A DNA stretch of 57,292 nucleotides from Candidatus Avelusimicrobium stercoris (GCA_002432025.1 DJFE01000013.1:1-57292); one strand, 5' to 3'. Shown: positions 14,998 through 24,262, numbered from the stretch's first letter. Notes: generated from the sequence alone by a model not told the origin. Program-made: numbers and translations.

Positions 14998-15372
14998 ATG
15001 GCTAGAGTCGCAGGTATTGATTTACCTAAAAATAAAAGAATTGACGTCGCCCTGGAATACATTTACGGCATCGGCAAGAAAAACGCCAAAGACGTGCTTG
15101 CCAAATTGAACGGCCAGATTGATCCCGCCACCCGCGTGAAAGACTTGACCGAACAGCAGGCCGGTTTGCTCAACACCATTTTGCAGAAGGAATACAAAGT
15201 GGAAGGCGAACTCCGCCGCGAAGTGGCGCAAAATATTCACCGCGCCATTGAAATCGGTTCCTATCGTGGCCAGCGCCACCGCCGCAACCTGCCGGTCCGC
15301 GGTCAGCGCACCAAAACCAACAGCAGAACCCGCCGCGGCAGAAGAAAAACCGTGGGTGCTAAAACCAAATAA
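14998..15372 (+). CDS. rpsM: 30S ribosomal protein S13
   Basis: S13 (124 residues) bridges the 30S head and the 50S subunit. MARVAGIDLPKNKRIDVALEYIYGIG and the basic tail RGQRTKTNSRTRRGRRKTV are classic. AAGGAG lies upstream. Confidence 0.98.
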   Translation: MARVAGIDLPKNKRIDVALEYIYGIGKKNAKDVLAKLNGQIDPATRVKDLTEQQAGLLNTILQKEYKVEGELRREVAQNIHRAIEIGSYRGQRHRRNLPVRGQRTKTNSRTRRGRRKTVGAKTK

Positions 15373-15397
15373 CTTTTAATATTAGGAATTTAAACAT

Positions 15398-15820
15398 ATG
15401 GCAGAAGAAAAAGTAACAACGGCCCCGGCCGCGCAAGCGCCGGCGGCGAAAGGAAAGAAGAAAAACGCCAAAGCGCCGGTATTCGGCGTGGTGCATATTT
15501 ACTGCTCGTTCAACAATACGATTGTAACTGTTTCGGACGACAAGGGCAACACGATTGCTTGGTCCACCGCCGGTTCTCACGGCTTTAAAGGCACCAAGAA
15601 GAGCACTCCGTTTGCCGCGCAGATCACCAGCAACAAGGCTGCTGAAAAAGCCGTCGCTATGGGTATGCGCGAAGTAGCCGTAAAAGTTTGCGGCCCGGGC
15701 CAGGGCAGAGAAACTGCCGTGCGCGCCGTACAGCAAGCCGGTTTAACCGTGTCTTCCATTAAAGACATCACCCCCATCCCCCACAACGGATGCAGACCGC
15801 CCAAAGCCAGGAGAGTATAA
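15398..15820 (+). CDS. rpsK: 30S ribosomal protein S11 with Ala-rich N-terminus
   Basis: S11 (140 residues) lies on the platform near the E site. GVVHIYCSFNNTIVTVSDDKGN and KDITPIPHNGCRPPKARRV are diagnostic. An N-terminal extension of about 25 residues rich in Ala, Pro and Lys precedes the core. Confidence 0.97.
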   Translation: MAEEKVTTAPAAQAPAAKGKKKNAKAPVFGVVHIYCSFNNTIVTVSDDKGNTIAWSTAGSHGFKGTKKSTPFAAQITSNKAAEKAVAMGMREVAVKVCGPGQGRETAVRAVQQAGLTVSSIKDITPIPHNGCRPPKARRV

Positions 15821-15825
15821 GATTT

Positions 15826-16455
15826 ATGTCTAGATATACAGGACCCAGCTGCAAAAAGTGCAGAAAATTAGATTGCAAACTTTTCTTGAAAGGGAGCAAA
15901 TGCTACACCAACTGCGTCATTGACAAGTTGGCTGCCGTAACCAAACGCGGCGGCAAAGTTAGAAAAGCCAAAGTGTCCGAATACGGTATTCGCTTGCAGG
16001 AAAAACAGAAAGCCAGACTTCAATCTGGTATGTCTGAAATTCCGTTCCGCAATTTGTTTGACGCCGCCGCCAAGGCCGAAGGCCAGACCGGTGAAAATTT
16101 CTTGCGCAAATTGGAAACCCGCTTGGACAACACCGTCCGCCGCTTGGGTTTTGCCATTTCGCTTAAAGCCGCGCGCCAGTTGGTATTGCACGGATATGTA
16201 ACCGTAAACGGCAAAGCCGTAAACGTGCCTTCTTACCAGTTGCGCTTGGGCGACAAAGTAACCTTGAACGCCGCCTTGGCCGAAAACGTGGAAGTAAAGA
16301 AAGCCTTGACGGATGCCGAAAAGCGCAATCAGCGCCCGAGCTTCTTGGAATACGATGCGGAAAAGATGACCGGCAAACTTTTAAGATGGCCCGACAGAGC
16401 GGAAATGTCCTACCCTGTCAACGAGCAGCTCATCGTAGAATACTATTCTAAATAG
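15826..16455 (+). CDS. rpsD: 30S ribosomal protein S4, zinc-binding type
   Basis: S4 (209 residues) nucleates 16S rRNA assembly and often autoregulates the alpha operon. The N-terminus MSRYTGPSCKKCRKLDC...KGSKCYTNC has a Cys-rich zinc motif. The S4 RNA-binding domain is at about residues 99-160 (LETRLDNTVRRLGFA). The ATG at 15826 gives the standard N-terminus; an earlier in-frame ATG lies inside rpsK. Confidence 0.97.
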   Translation: MSRYTGPSCKKCRKLDCKLFLKGSKCYTNCVIDKLAAVTKRGGKVRKAKVSEYGIRLQEKQKARLQSGMSEIPFRNLFDAAAKAEGQTGENFLRKLETRLDNTVRRLGFAISLKAARQLVLHGYVTVNGKAVNVPSYQLRLGDKVTLNAALAENVEVKKALTDAEKRNQRPSFLEYDAEKMTGKLLRWPDRAEMSYPVNEQLIVEYYSK

Positions 16456-16468
16456 TTTGGAGGCAATA

Positions 16469-17467
16469 ATGGCTTTTAACGAAATAGTCCTTCCGCAAAA
16501 GATTCAACTGGAAGAAAAAACCGCGTCCGACTTTTACGGCAAATTTATTGCCGAACCGTACGAAAGCGGTTACGGTCATACGGTGGGCAACTCCCTGCGC
16601 CGGATTTTACTTTCCGGTATGGAAGGCGCCGCTGTAACCGCCGTCAGAATCGCGGGAGCCGTGCACGAATTTAGCACGATTCCCAACGTGCGGGAAGACG
16701 TTATCAATATTTTGCTCAATATGAAACGTCTGCGCGTGAAAATGGAAGGCAAAAACCGTGAATATTTGCAGTTGCACGTCGCCAAACCCGGCGTGGTAAC
16801 GGCTGCGGATATTGAAGAAGCGTCCGGCGTGGAAATTGTCAATAAAGACCTGGCCCTGGCCACCTTGGAAGTGGGCGGCAGCCTGGAAATGGAAATTGAA
16901 ATTTCCCGCGGCAAGGGTTATGTGCCTGCCGAAGATTTAGCCAAAATTCAGCGCCCTGCCGGGTTTATCCCGGTGGATGCCCTGTTCTCCCCGATTGTGA
17001 AGGTTCACTACGATGTGGAACCTGCCCGCGTCGGCCAGAAAACGGACTATGACCGCTTGATTTTGGAAATTACCACCGACGGCACCTTGGCTCCGGCCCG
17101 GGCGTTGCACCGTGCAGCGGTATTGCTGTCCAGTTCTTTGCATATTTTCACGATTGAAGGCGAAGACGATTGCGTGGCCACCACCAGCGATGAAGCGGTG
17201 GAAGAACCCGTGTCCACGACCGGGGCCGTCGCCGGCGCGAACGTCAATTCCAAATTGGATGAACTGTTAAACCAGTCCATTGAATTTATTGAATTGTCGT
17301 CCCGCTCCATTAATTGTCTTAAATCCGAAAATATTAACACGGTCCGCGACTTGGTTAAAATGACCGAAGACGACTTGAAAATGATCAAGAATTTCGGCGC
17401 CAAATCTATGGACGAAATCAAAGAAAGACTGGCCGAGATGAAACTTTCGCTCGGTATGAAAATTTAA
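16469..17467 (+). CDS. rpoA: RNA polymerase alpha subunit
   Basis: Alpha (332 residues) nucleates RNA polymerase assembly. The N-terminal domain has EPYESGYGHTVGNSLRRILLSG and HEFSTIPNVREDV. After a linker, the C-terminal domain (about 260-325) has the DNA- and activator-binding helices SSRSINCLKSENINTVRDLV and KNFGAKSMDEIKERL. GGAGG lies 8 nt before the ATG at 16469; an upstream ATG at 16457 overlaps this site and is not preferred. Confidence 0.98.
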   Translation: MAFNEIVLPQKIQLEEKTASDFYGKFIAEPYESGYGHTVGNSLRRILLSGMEGAAVTAVRIAGAVHEFSTIPNVREDVINILLNMKRLRVKMEGKNREYLQLHVAKPGVVTAADIEEASGVEIVNKDLALATLEVGGSLEMEIEISRGKGYVPAEDLAKIQRPAGFIPVDALFSPIVKVHYDVEPARVGQKTDYDRLILEITTDGTLAPARALHRAAVLLSSSLHIFTIEGEDDCVATTSDEAVEEPVSTTGAVAGANVNSKLDELLNQSIEFIELSSRSINCLKSENINTVRDLVKMTEDDLKMIKNFGAKSMDEIKERLAEMKLSLGMKI

Positions 17468-17484
17468 GGAGTAGTTTTTAGCGT

Positions 17485-17829
17485 ATGATTAAAAATACCG
17501 GATACAGAAAATTGGGCAAGACTGCGTCCCACCGCAAGGCTATGCTTAACAATATGGCCACCAGCATTATTCTTCACGAACAAGTGAAGACCACGCTGCC
17601 CAAAGCCAAAGAAGTCAGACGCGTGGTGGAAGGGCTCATCACGCTGGCCAAAGCCAACAACGAACGCGCCGCCAAAGACACCTTGAAGGATGCCGCGGCC
17701 GTAAAGAAACTGTTTGAGGTGTTGGCTTCCCGCTATGCCAACCGCGCCGGCGGCTTCTGCCGCATTTACCGCGCGGGGCTGCGCCAAGGCGACAACGCCG
17801 AAGTGGCCATCGTTAAACTGGTTGAATAG
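17485..17829 (+). CDS. rplQ: 50S ribosomal protein L17
   Basis: L17 (114 residues) lies at the tunnel exit. The sequence RKLGKTASHRKAMLNNMATSIILHEQVKTTLPKAKEVR is diagnostic; the end has AGGFCRIYRAGLRQGDNAEVAIVKLV. It is the last ribosomal gene, and mreB starts only 10 nt later. Confidence 0.98.
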   Translation: MIKNTGYRKLGKTASHRKAMLNNMATSIILHEQVKTTLPKAKEVRRVVEGLITLAKANNERAAKDTLKDAAAVKKLFEVLASRYANRAGGFCRIYRAGLRQGDNAEVAIVKLVE

Positions 17830-17839
17830 GTGAACGCTT

Positions 17840-18883
17840 ATGGTAATAGACTATCTTGGGGGGCTTTTCTCTTCTGACTTAGGTATGGACCTTGGCACGG
17901 CCAACTGTCTGATCTACGTCAAAGATAAAGGCATCGTGCTGCGTGAGCCGTCCGTCGTCGCCGTGGAAAGAGAAACCGGCGAAGTGAAGGCTGTCGGCGC
18001 GAAAGCCAAGCAAATGCTCGGCAGAACCCCGGCTAATATTGTGGCCGTGCGCCCGATGAAGAACGGCGTGATTGCGGACTTTGAAGTTACGCAAGAAATG
18101 ATCCGCTATTTCATCCGCAAGGTCCACAGCAGAAGCAGTCTGTTACGTCCCAGAATTGTGATTGGCATTCCCTCGGACATTACCGGCGTGGAAAGACGCG
18201 CGGTAGATGATGCCGCCCGCCAAGCGGGTGCGCGCGAGGTCTATTTGATAGAGGAGCCCATGGCTTCGGCTATGGGCGCCGATTTGCCTATCGCGGAACC
18301 GCACGCAAGTATGATTGTTGATATCGGAGGCGGCACGACGGAAGTGGCCGTTATCTCGTTGGGCGGGATGGTGGTCGCCAAGTCTATTGACGTGGCCGGC
18401 GATGAACTGACCGAGTGCATCGTGCAGTATTTCCGCAAAAAATACAATCTGATTATTGGCGAAACGACGGCCGAGGAAGTGAAAATCAACCTGGGTTCCG
18501 TCTATCCCTTGAAGGAAGAAAAATCAATGGAAGTAAAAGGGCGCGACCAGACACAAGGCCTGCCCCGCACCTTGACGGTAACTTCGGAAGAAATCCGCCA
18601 AGCGTTGATGGAGCCGGTGCGCCTGATTATTGACGTGATTAAAAGCACCTTGGAAGAAACCCCGCCGGAATTGGCCGCGGACCTCGTGGATAGAGGGCTT
18701 GTGGTGGCCGGTGGCGGCAGCCTGTTAAGAGGCATTACCGAACTGATCCGCAAGGAAACGGATATCCCCGTTCACCGCGCCGCAGACCCGCTTAGTTGCG
18801 TGGCCTTAGGTACGGGCAAATTTTTGGAACAACTGAACGAAAAAGGCTCCCGCTTCTTCGGCTCCCGCGGTAAATCTTTCTAG
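17840..18883 (+). CDS. mreB: Rod-shape actin homologue MreB
   Basis: MreB filaments guide lateral wall synthesis. The 347 residues have the actin-family motifs: phosphate 1 DLGTANCLIY (about residue 14), phosphate 2 VDIGGGTTEVAVI (about 160) and adenosine VVAGGGSLLRG (about 290). AGGTGA lies before the ATG. The 10-nt gap to rplQ, with no terminator, suggests read-through from the ribosomal superoperon. A terminator follows. Confidence 0.98.
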   Translation: MVIDYLGGLFSSDLGMDLGTANCLIYVKDKGIVLREPSVVAVERETGEVKAVGAKAKQMLGRTPANIVAVRPMKNGVIADFEVTQEMIRYFIRKVHSRSSLLRPRIVIGIPSDITGVERRAVDDAARQAGAREVYLIEEPMASAMGADLPIAEPHASMIVDIGGGTTEVAVISLGGMVVAKSIDVAGDELTECIVQYFRKKYNLIIGETTAEEVKINLGSVYPLKEEKSMEVKGRDQTQGLPRTLTVTSEEIRQALMEPVRLIIDVIKSTLEETPPELAADLVDRGLVVAGGGSLLRGITELIRKETDIPVHRAADPLSCVALGTGKFLEQLNEKGSRFFGSRGKSF

Positions 18884-18907
18884 CAGACGGTTGCAGAAAA
18901 CCTTTTA

Positions 18908-18944
18908 GCGGACACAGTTCTTTAAGGGACCGTGTCCGCTTTTT
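18908..18944 (+). terminator. Intrinsic terminator after mreB
   Basis: GCGGACAC pairs with GTGTCCGC and is followed by TTTTTCGTTTT. It closes the superoperon and separates mreB from mreCD. Confidence 0.85.
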
Positions 18945-18955
18945 CGTTTTAACAG

Positions 18956-18975
18956 GGGGATAATCCCCTATACAC
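18956..18975 (+). promoter_or_regulatory. Palindrome and -10 box before mreC
   Basis: The perfect 13-bp palindrome GGGGATAATCCCC (18956-18968) directly precedes TATACA (18970-18975), 11 nt before the mreC ATG. The palindrome could be an operator at the promoter of the mreCD-mrdA-rodA operon. The gene itself has no Shine-Dalgarno sequence. Confidence 0.45.
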
Positions 18976-18986
18976 AGATTTGAATT

Positions 18987-19844
18987 ATGTTATCACATAA
19001 AAAGAAGTCATCTAAAAAGCAAGCGCCCGGTTCCCGCCGGCGTTTTTTGCTCCCTTTAATTTTTTTATTGGCGTCTTTCCTGCTGATGATTTTGCCGCTG
19101 GAAGGTTTTGTATCTTCCGTTAAGGCGGTGCTGGCATATGTTTTCCTGCCGCAGGTGCGCGCGGCGCACGCCACGGCCAAATATGCGGAAAACGTAAACC
19201 AAACTGTCCGCGAACTGTTGGATGCCCACCGGGAAAACCGGGAACTCAAACAAGAAATTGAAATGACCAAATTGCTATCGTCCCAGGCCGAGGCCATTTT
19301 GGACGAAAACGGCCGCTTAACCGATTTGTTAAAACTCTCCCGCACGCACCGTTGGAAGGGCGTATGGGCGAAGGTGGCCTACCGCGAGCCTTCCCAATGG
19401 AACGCCGTGATTATTGACAAGGGTTTAAAGGACGGTATAACGGAGCGCAGCGCGGTGATTTCTATGGAGGACGGGCACGAAGGGCTGGCGGGCGTAGTGG
19501 TGGAAGCCGCGGAAAGCACCGCCAAAGTGCTCTTGGTGCGCGACGAGGATTTTTCCGCCGCCGTTTATTTGGAGCGCGGCAAAGAGGAAGGCCTTTTAAC
19601 GGGCAATGGCCCGCGCGCGGTGCGCATTAAATATATTCCCCTTTTAACCCAAGTGGAAAAGGGCGATAAAGTCTATACCGCGGCTACCAGCAGTATCTTC
19701 CCGGCGGGTATTTTGGTCGGGCAGGTAAGCGGTGTGCGCGAGGATGAAAGCTTCCAAACGGCCCTTACGGTAGAGGTAACCCCGCTGGTGCGTTCTGCGG
19801 CGGTGCGGGAACTGTTTGTAATTACGGGGAACGGAGGCAAATAA
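18987..19844 (+). CDS. mreC: Rod-shape protein MreC
   Basis: MreC links MreB to the wall-synthesis enzymes. The 285 residues have a basic cytoplasmic start (KKKSSKKQAPGSRRR), one membrane segment at about 13-35, and a coiled coil at about 65-115. A beta-rich extracytoplasmic domain follows, with the motifs AKVAYREPSQWNAVIIDKG and GLAGVVVEAAESTAKVLLVRD. mreD follows after 3 nt. Confidence 0.94.
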   Translation: MLSHKKKSSKKQAPGSRRRFLLPLIFLLASFLLMILPLEGFVSSVKAVLAYVFLPQVRAAHATAKYAENVNQTVRELLDAHRENRELKQEIEMTKLLSSQAEAILDENGRLTDLLKLSRTHRWKGVWAKVAYREPSQWNAVIIDKGLKDGITERSAVISMEDGHEGLAGVVVEAAESTAKVLLVRDEDFSAAVYLERGKEEGLLTGNGPRAVRIKYIPLLTQVEKGDKVYTAATSSIFPAGILVGQVSGVREDESFQTALTVEVTPLVRSAAVRELFVITGNGGK

Positions 19845-19847
19845 CAT

Positions 19848-20342
19848 ATGTGGAGTTTTGTAAAACTGCTTTTGCTGTTTGTAGCGGCTACGGTATGCCA
19901 TTGGGCGTTTGCCTCGTTATTTTCGTTCTGGGGGATGAGCGTGAACATTATGCTGGCCTTTACGGCGGCCTTTTGCGCGGTATTGAAGCCGGAGTTTGGC
20001 TATTCGTCGGCCTTCGTGTGCGGGCTGTTTTTGGACTTTTTCGGCACCAAACTGTTTGGTAATAACGCCTTTTCCTTTACCGTGGCGGCTTGTATCATTT
20101 ATGCGCTGGCGGAACGGTTTGATTTTGACGGGATTTTCCCGCAGGTGGTCAGCGTGTTTGGCTTGTCTGTTTTAGTCAGCGTGATTAATGCGCTCCTCGT
20201 GTGGTGGTTTGCCTCCGCCGCGATGTGGCCCGGCTTTTGGAGTGTGCTGGGCGGTGCGGTGATTGGGGCGCTCTTGGCTCCCGCGGTGTTTTGGCTGGTG
20301 CGCCGGACCTTAAACGGAGGGGCGGTTTGCCGCCAACGATAG
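19848..20342 (+). CDS. mreD: Rod-shape protein MreD
   Basis: This 164-residue protein is almost wholly hydrophobic with about five membrane segments, as in MreD, which completes the elongasome. Sequence identity within the family is low, so the call rests on size, topology and position between mreC and mrdA. It starts 3 nt after mreC. Confidence 0.88.
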   Translation: MWSFVKLLLLFVAATVCHWAFASLFSFWGMSVNIMLAFTAAFCAVLKPEFGYSSAFVCGLFLDFFGTKLFGNNAFSFTVAACIIYALAERFDFDGIFPQVVSVFGLSVLVSVINALLVWWFASAAMWPGFWSVLGGAVIGALLAPAVFWLVRRTLNGGAVCRQR

Positions 20343-20351
20343 GATTTTTAT

Positions 20352-22184
20352 ATGGCAGTTACCCGGATATTTTTTAATGCGCGTTTAAAGACAATGATGA
20401 TTTTGGCCGCTGTGGCCGGAACGGTCATTGCGCTGCGTTTGGTGGATATCCAGGTCTTGCGCCACAACGATTATTTAAAAATGGCCGAGCGTAACCGCAC
20501 GCAGATTTTGTACCAAACGGCTCCGCGCGGGCGCGTGTTCACCGCAGACGGCGTGGCAGTGGCCTCAAATGCCCCGGCATTTAGTTTTTATTACCTTTCC
20601 GCAGGACGCAAGGACCCTGAATATTTAAACCAATTAGCGCACGATTTGGCCCCGCATTTAAAGATGAGCGAAGAAGAAGTGCTCAAAAAGGTGGAACAAG
20701 GGGTCAAAACGGGCAAAGCCACCTTGCTGGCTGAAAACCTTTCCACCAAAAGTACAATGGCCTTGCAGGAACTCCAACTGTACTACCCCGGCGTGTATTT
20801 GATTGAGGAAACCAAGCGCAGTTATCCCTTTGGCGGGTTTGCCAGCCACCTCATCGGCTACATCGGCAGTATGGACGAACGCGAGTGGCAAAAGCGCGAC
20901 CAAAGTATGGGATACCGCTTGAACTCCAAAATCGGCAAAAACGGAATTGAAAAGAAATTTGAAAAAGAATTAAAAGGCCACGACGGCGGGGTATATTTGG
21001 AAGTGGATTACCGCGGACGCGTAAAGAGCATTATTCAGGACAAAAAATGGTCCGCCGGGAGCGACGTCTATTTAACCTTGGATTTTGATTTACAGCGCGC
21101 AGCGGAGGAAGGGCTGAAAAATTCCAAAACAGGCCGCGGCGCCGCGGTGGCGTTGGACCCTCGTACGGGGGCGGTGCTGGCCTTGGCGAGCGCGCCTGCG
21201 TACGACCCGAATATTTTTGTGCAGTACAGCGACGAGGAAAACCCCAAACAATCTAAAAAAATTAATGAGTATAACCTCGCCGTGCAGGGAATTTATCCGC
21301 CCGCTTCCACCTTTAAAATTATTACGGCTGCCGCCGCATTGGAGGACGGCCATTTGGACGTAAACCGCAAAATCAACTGCCCTGGGCATTACGATTCCGG
21401 CCCGCGCGTGTTTAAATGTTGGGGCAAGCACGGCCCGGTGGATTTTTTTGACGGGATCAGCAATTCCTGCGACGTATATTTTTATGTTGTGGCTTCCGAA
21501 ACCGGGGCCGCCGCTATTGAGCGGGTGGAGCGCAAGTTTATGTTCGGCCGCCAAACGGGTATTGATTTGCCCGGCGAAAAGGCGGGCAATTTGTACGGCC
21601 CGACCCGCCGCGCGCGCAATAAAACCTATTGGTTTATCGGCGATACGTTAAACCTGTCTATCGGACAGGGGGAACTGCTGGTAACGCCCTTAAAAATGGC
21701 GCAGTTTGCGGCCGCCGTAGCCAGCCGCGGAAATGTCTATCGCCCGTATTATGTGGAAAAAATTGTCAGCAACCAAACGGGCAAAACCGAAGTGGTGGGC
21801 AAAACGGATATTTTGCAAAAGGCCGATTTAAAGCCCAAAACATACGATTTATTGTTTAAAGCCTTAAAACATACGGTGGACGACGGCACCGCTCGGCGCG
21901 TGAAAATCAAAGGGTTGGACGTATATGGCAAAACAGGCACCGCGCAGAACCCGCACGGCAAGGACCACGGTTGGTTTATGGCCTTTGCGGGCAGGGAAGG
22001 CGAAGATCCGTCTATTGCGCTGGCCGTATTTGTGGAGTTTGGCGAGGGGGGCAGTTCCGCCGCCGGGCCGATTGCACGCTCTATGCTGGAAGCCTATTTC
22101 CGCTTAAATAAACCCGCGGAAAAGCCCCAAACGCAGGCCCGCTCCGCCGAAGATTATGACGAGTTGTTAAGGAGTGGCGATTAA
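20352..22184 (+). CDS. mrdA: Penicillin-binding protein 2 (elongasome transpeptidase)
   Basis: PBP2 cross-links lateral peptidoglycan. The 610 residues contain an N-terminal membrane anchor (about 15-35) and a pedestal domain starting near ERNRTQILYQTAPRGRVF. The transpeptidase domain has the three catalytic motifs: STFK in YPPASTFKI, SNS in ISNSCDVY, and KTG in VYGKTGTAQNPHG. It is followed by rodA, its SEDS partner, after 1 nt. Antibiotic binding is implied by the family only. Confidence 0.97.
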   Translation: MAVTRIFFNARLKTMMILAAVAGTVIALRLVDIQVLRHNDYLKMAERNRTQILYQTAPRGRVFTADGVAVASNAPAFSFYYLSAGRKDPEYLNQLAHDLAPHLKMSEEEVLKKVEQGVKTGKATLLAENLSTKSTMALQELQLYYPGVYLIEETKRSYPFGGFASHLIGYIGSMDEREWQKRDQSMGYRLNSKIGKNGIEKKFEKELKGHDGGVYLEVDYRGRVKSIIQDKKWSAGSDVYLTLDFDLQRAAEEGLKNSKTGRGAAVALDPRTGAVLALASAPAYDPNIFVQYSDEENPKQSKKINEYNLAVQGIYPPASTFKIITAAAALEDGHLDVNRKINCPGHYDSGPRVFKCWGKHGPVDFFDGISNSCDVYFYVVASETGAAAIERVERKFMFGRQTGIDLPGEKAGNLYGPTRRARNKTYWFIGDTLNLSIGQGELLVTPLKMAQFAAAVASRGNVYRPYYVEKIVSNQTGKTEVVGKTDILQKADLKPKTYDLLFKALKHTVDDGTARRVKIKGLDVYGKTGTAQNPHGKDHGWFMAFAGREGEDPSIALAVFVEFGEGGSSAAGPIARSMLEAYFRLNKPAEKPQTQARSAEDYDELLRSGD

Positions 22185-22185
22185 T

Positions 22186-23529
22186 ATGGCCGCATTTCGC
22201 AATTTTACTAAGAATTCCAGCCGCAGCCGTTTGGATTATGTGCTGTTCGGCGCAATGATTTTACTGGTGATACTGGGCGCTCTGTGCATTATGTCCGCCG
22301 TCAACAGTTTATCCTTTTCTAACCCCATTGTCCGCACGCACTTGGTAGCCTTGCCGGTGGGGGCTTTGGCGTTTTTTGTGGGGTGGAGTTTTAACTATCA
22401 AATCTTTGACGAACAATGGAAGTACCTTTACGGTTTTATTTTGGCCCTGCTGGTGGGGGTGCTGTTGTTCGGTTCCTACCAGCGCGGTTCGCGCTCGTGG
22501 TTTGTGTTGCCCTTTTTCTCTATGCAGCCCTCGGAAATCTGCCGCGTGGCCACCATTTTGGCCGCCGCCGCGTTTTTGGACAGGCGCGGCCAGCGCATCC
22601 GCGACGTTTCCACGCTCTTTGGCTTGGGGGCGCTCTTGGTGCCTGTTTTTGGCCTGATTATGATGCAACCGGACTTTTCGTCCGTGGTGGTTACGTTTCC
22701 CGCTATTTTGGTACTGCTTTATTGTACGGGCGTAAATGTGTTCTATTTGGGTTTAATTGGCCTTTTTGCGGGTGTGGCGGGGTTTTTTACGATTGCCTGG
22801 ACATATATCTATCTCCACCCGGATTTGCAGGAATATTGGCTGGTTCACGCGTTTTACGAACTGGCGCATAACGGTTGGTATATGGCCGGCTTTTCCGTAT
22901 TGGTAATTGTGCTGGGGTATGCGGCTTGGTGGTTTTTTAAGCAGTTGCGTATGTTACTGCCGTCCTTTTACTTTGTACTGGCCACTTTGGTAGTGCTGGC
23001 GGGGCTGTTTGGCGGAATATTTGTGGACCACCAAATGAAGCCGCACCAAAGAAAGCGCGTAGAAACCTTTTTGGCCCCCAAGTCCGACCCGCGCGGCGCG
23101 GGGTATAACGTCTTGCAGGCGCAAATTGCTATGGGCGCGGGCGGTGTGTTCGGCTCGGGACTCTTTTCGGGAACCCAGTCGCGCCTGGGGTTCGTGCCCG
23201 AAAAACACACAGACTTTATTTTAGCCGTAGTGGGGGAAGAACTCGGCCTGTGGGGAACGCTACTTGTGTTGGGGCTCTATTTACTCATTTTATGGAGAAT
23301 AATCGTAGTGGCGTACAGTTCAAGCGACCGCTACGGTTATTTGGTATGTTCCGGCATATTCGGGATGTTTTTTACCTATATGCTGGTAAACTTTGGGATG
23401 CTTATCGGTATTGTGCCGGTAGCCGGGATTCCGCTGCCGTTTATTTCGTATGGCGGGTCCAACTTGGTATCCAGTTTATGGGCATTAGGGGTGGTGCAGT
23501 CGGTTTACGCGCGCCGCATACGGGCATAA
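22186..23529 (+). CDS. rodA: SEDS glycosyltransferase RodA
   Basis: RodA polymerises glycan strands together with PBP2. The 447 residues have about ten membrane segments. Family motifs include PEKHTDFILAVVGEELG and the ending IPLPFISYGGSNLVSSL. The ATG at 22186 follows AAGGAG by 11 nt; a GTG at 22174 overlaps that site. It is the last gene of the mreC-mreD-mrdA-rodA operon, though the next gene follows within 4 nt. Confidence 0.97.
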   Translation: MAAFRNFTKNSSRSRLDYVLFGAMILLVILGALCIMSAVNSLSFSNPIVRTHLVALPVGALAFFVGWSFNYQIFDEQWKYLYGFILALLVGVLLFGSYQRGSRSWFVLPFFSMQPSEICRVATILAAAAFLDRRGQRIRDVSTLFGLGALLVPVFGLIMMQPDFSSVVVTFPAILVLLYCTGVNVFYLGLIGLFAGVAGFFTIAWTYIYLHPDLQEYWLVHAFYELAHNGWYMAGFSVLVIVLGYAAWWFFKQLRMLLPSFYFVLATLVVLAGLFGGIFVDHQMKPHQRKRVETFLAPKSDPRGAGYNVLQAQIAMGAGGVFGSGLFSGTQSRLGFVPEKHTDFILAVVGEELGLWGTLLVLGLYLLILWRIIVVAYSSSDRYGYLVCSGIFGMFFTYMLVNFGMLIGIVPVAGIPLPFISYGGSNLVSSLWALGVVQSVYARRIRA

Positions 23530-23533
23530 AAAG

Positions 23534-24229
23534 ATGATAAACACGCCAAAAATTTATAAAATGCGTATAGTGTTCACCTGTGCCGAAAAATCTCCGGCGC
23601 GGCTGAACACCTTTAACGCCGTGCGCAGTATGGTGCTCGCCAGCGGGTTACCCTACGAACCGGCCAAGGTCAATAAAAATTGGCCCCGGCTTGCGTACGG
23701 GCCGGCGCCGTCTATGGGCGTGCGGGCGGAAAGGGAATATTTGGATATTTATTTACTTTCTGCCGTGCCCGCAGAGCAGGTGCGCAGTTCGCTGGAACAG
23801 GCCAAACCGCAGGGGCTCACGCTTTTGGACGTACAACGCGTGCCCTATGCGCTGCCTTCGGTGCAGAATTTGGCCGCCGCAGCCGTTTACCGGGTGGAAG
23901 GGAATTTTGATTTGTTTGCCCCGGATATGACGGCGGAAGATTTCTTTAATGCGGCCCGGGTGGATATTACCCGCCGGGCTGATAACGGGCTGGCACTCGT
24001 GCAAAATGCCAAACCGTACATTTGGAAAGCGCAAACCGTTTCCAACCGCGCCGTGCGTTTAACGCTTTTAAACGTACAAGGCAAGTGGGAACGTCCGCAA
24101 ACGCTTATCGCCGCGTGGCTGGGGGTTGATATCCCGGCGCAGGACGAAGCGTTTACGGTGGAAGGTTTTATATTTATTAGGGAAAGTTTCCTTTGGCAGG
24201 ACAGCGAAGGGGAATTTCACCCCATTTAA
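23534..24229 (+). CDS. DUF2344 (TIGR03936-like) protein, stand-alone
   Basis: The 231-residue product matches the domain normally fused to or encoded beside a radical SAM protein: MRIVFTCAEKSPARLNTF, RLAYGPAPSMGVRAEREYLDIYL and VPYALPSVQNLAAAAVY resemble its FxK..P.RFLSH, P.L.FGPALPVG and LDI blocks. The usual SHLD-type motif is poorly conserved. No radical SAM gene is in the window. The position just before RNase G is a common arrangement for the family. Start could also be ATG 23561, which begins at the domain. Role unknown. Confidence 0.7.
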   Translation: MINTPKIYKMRIVFTCAEKSPARLNTFNAVRSMVLASGLPYEPAKVNKNWPRLAYGPAPSMGVRAEREYLDIYLLSAVPAEQVRSSLEQAKPQGLTLLDVQRVPYALPSVQNLAAAAVYRVEGNFDLFAPDMTAEDFFNAARVDITRRADNGLALVQNAKPYIWKAQTVSNRAVRLTLLNVQGKWERPQTLIAAWLGVDIPAQDEAFTVEGFIFIRESFLWQDSEGEFHPI

Positions 24230-24262
24230 AGGCTTGTGAAAGAGCCAAGAGAGGATTTTAGT

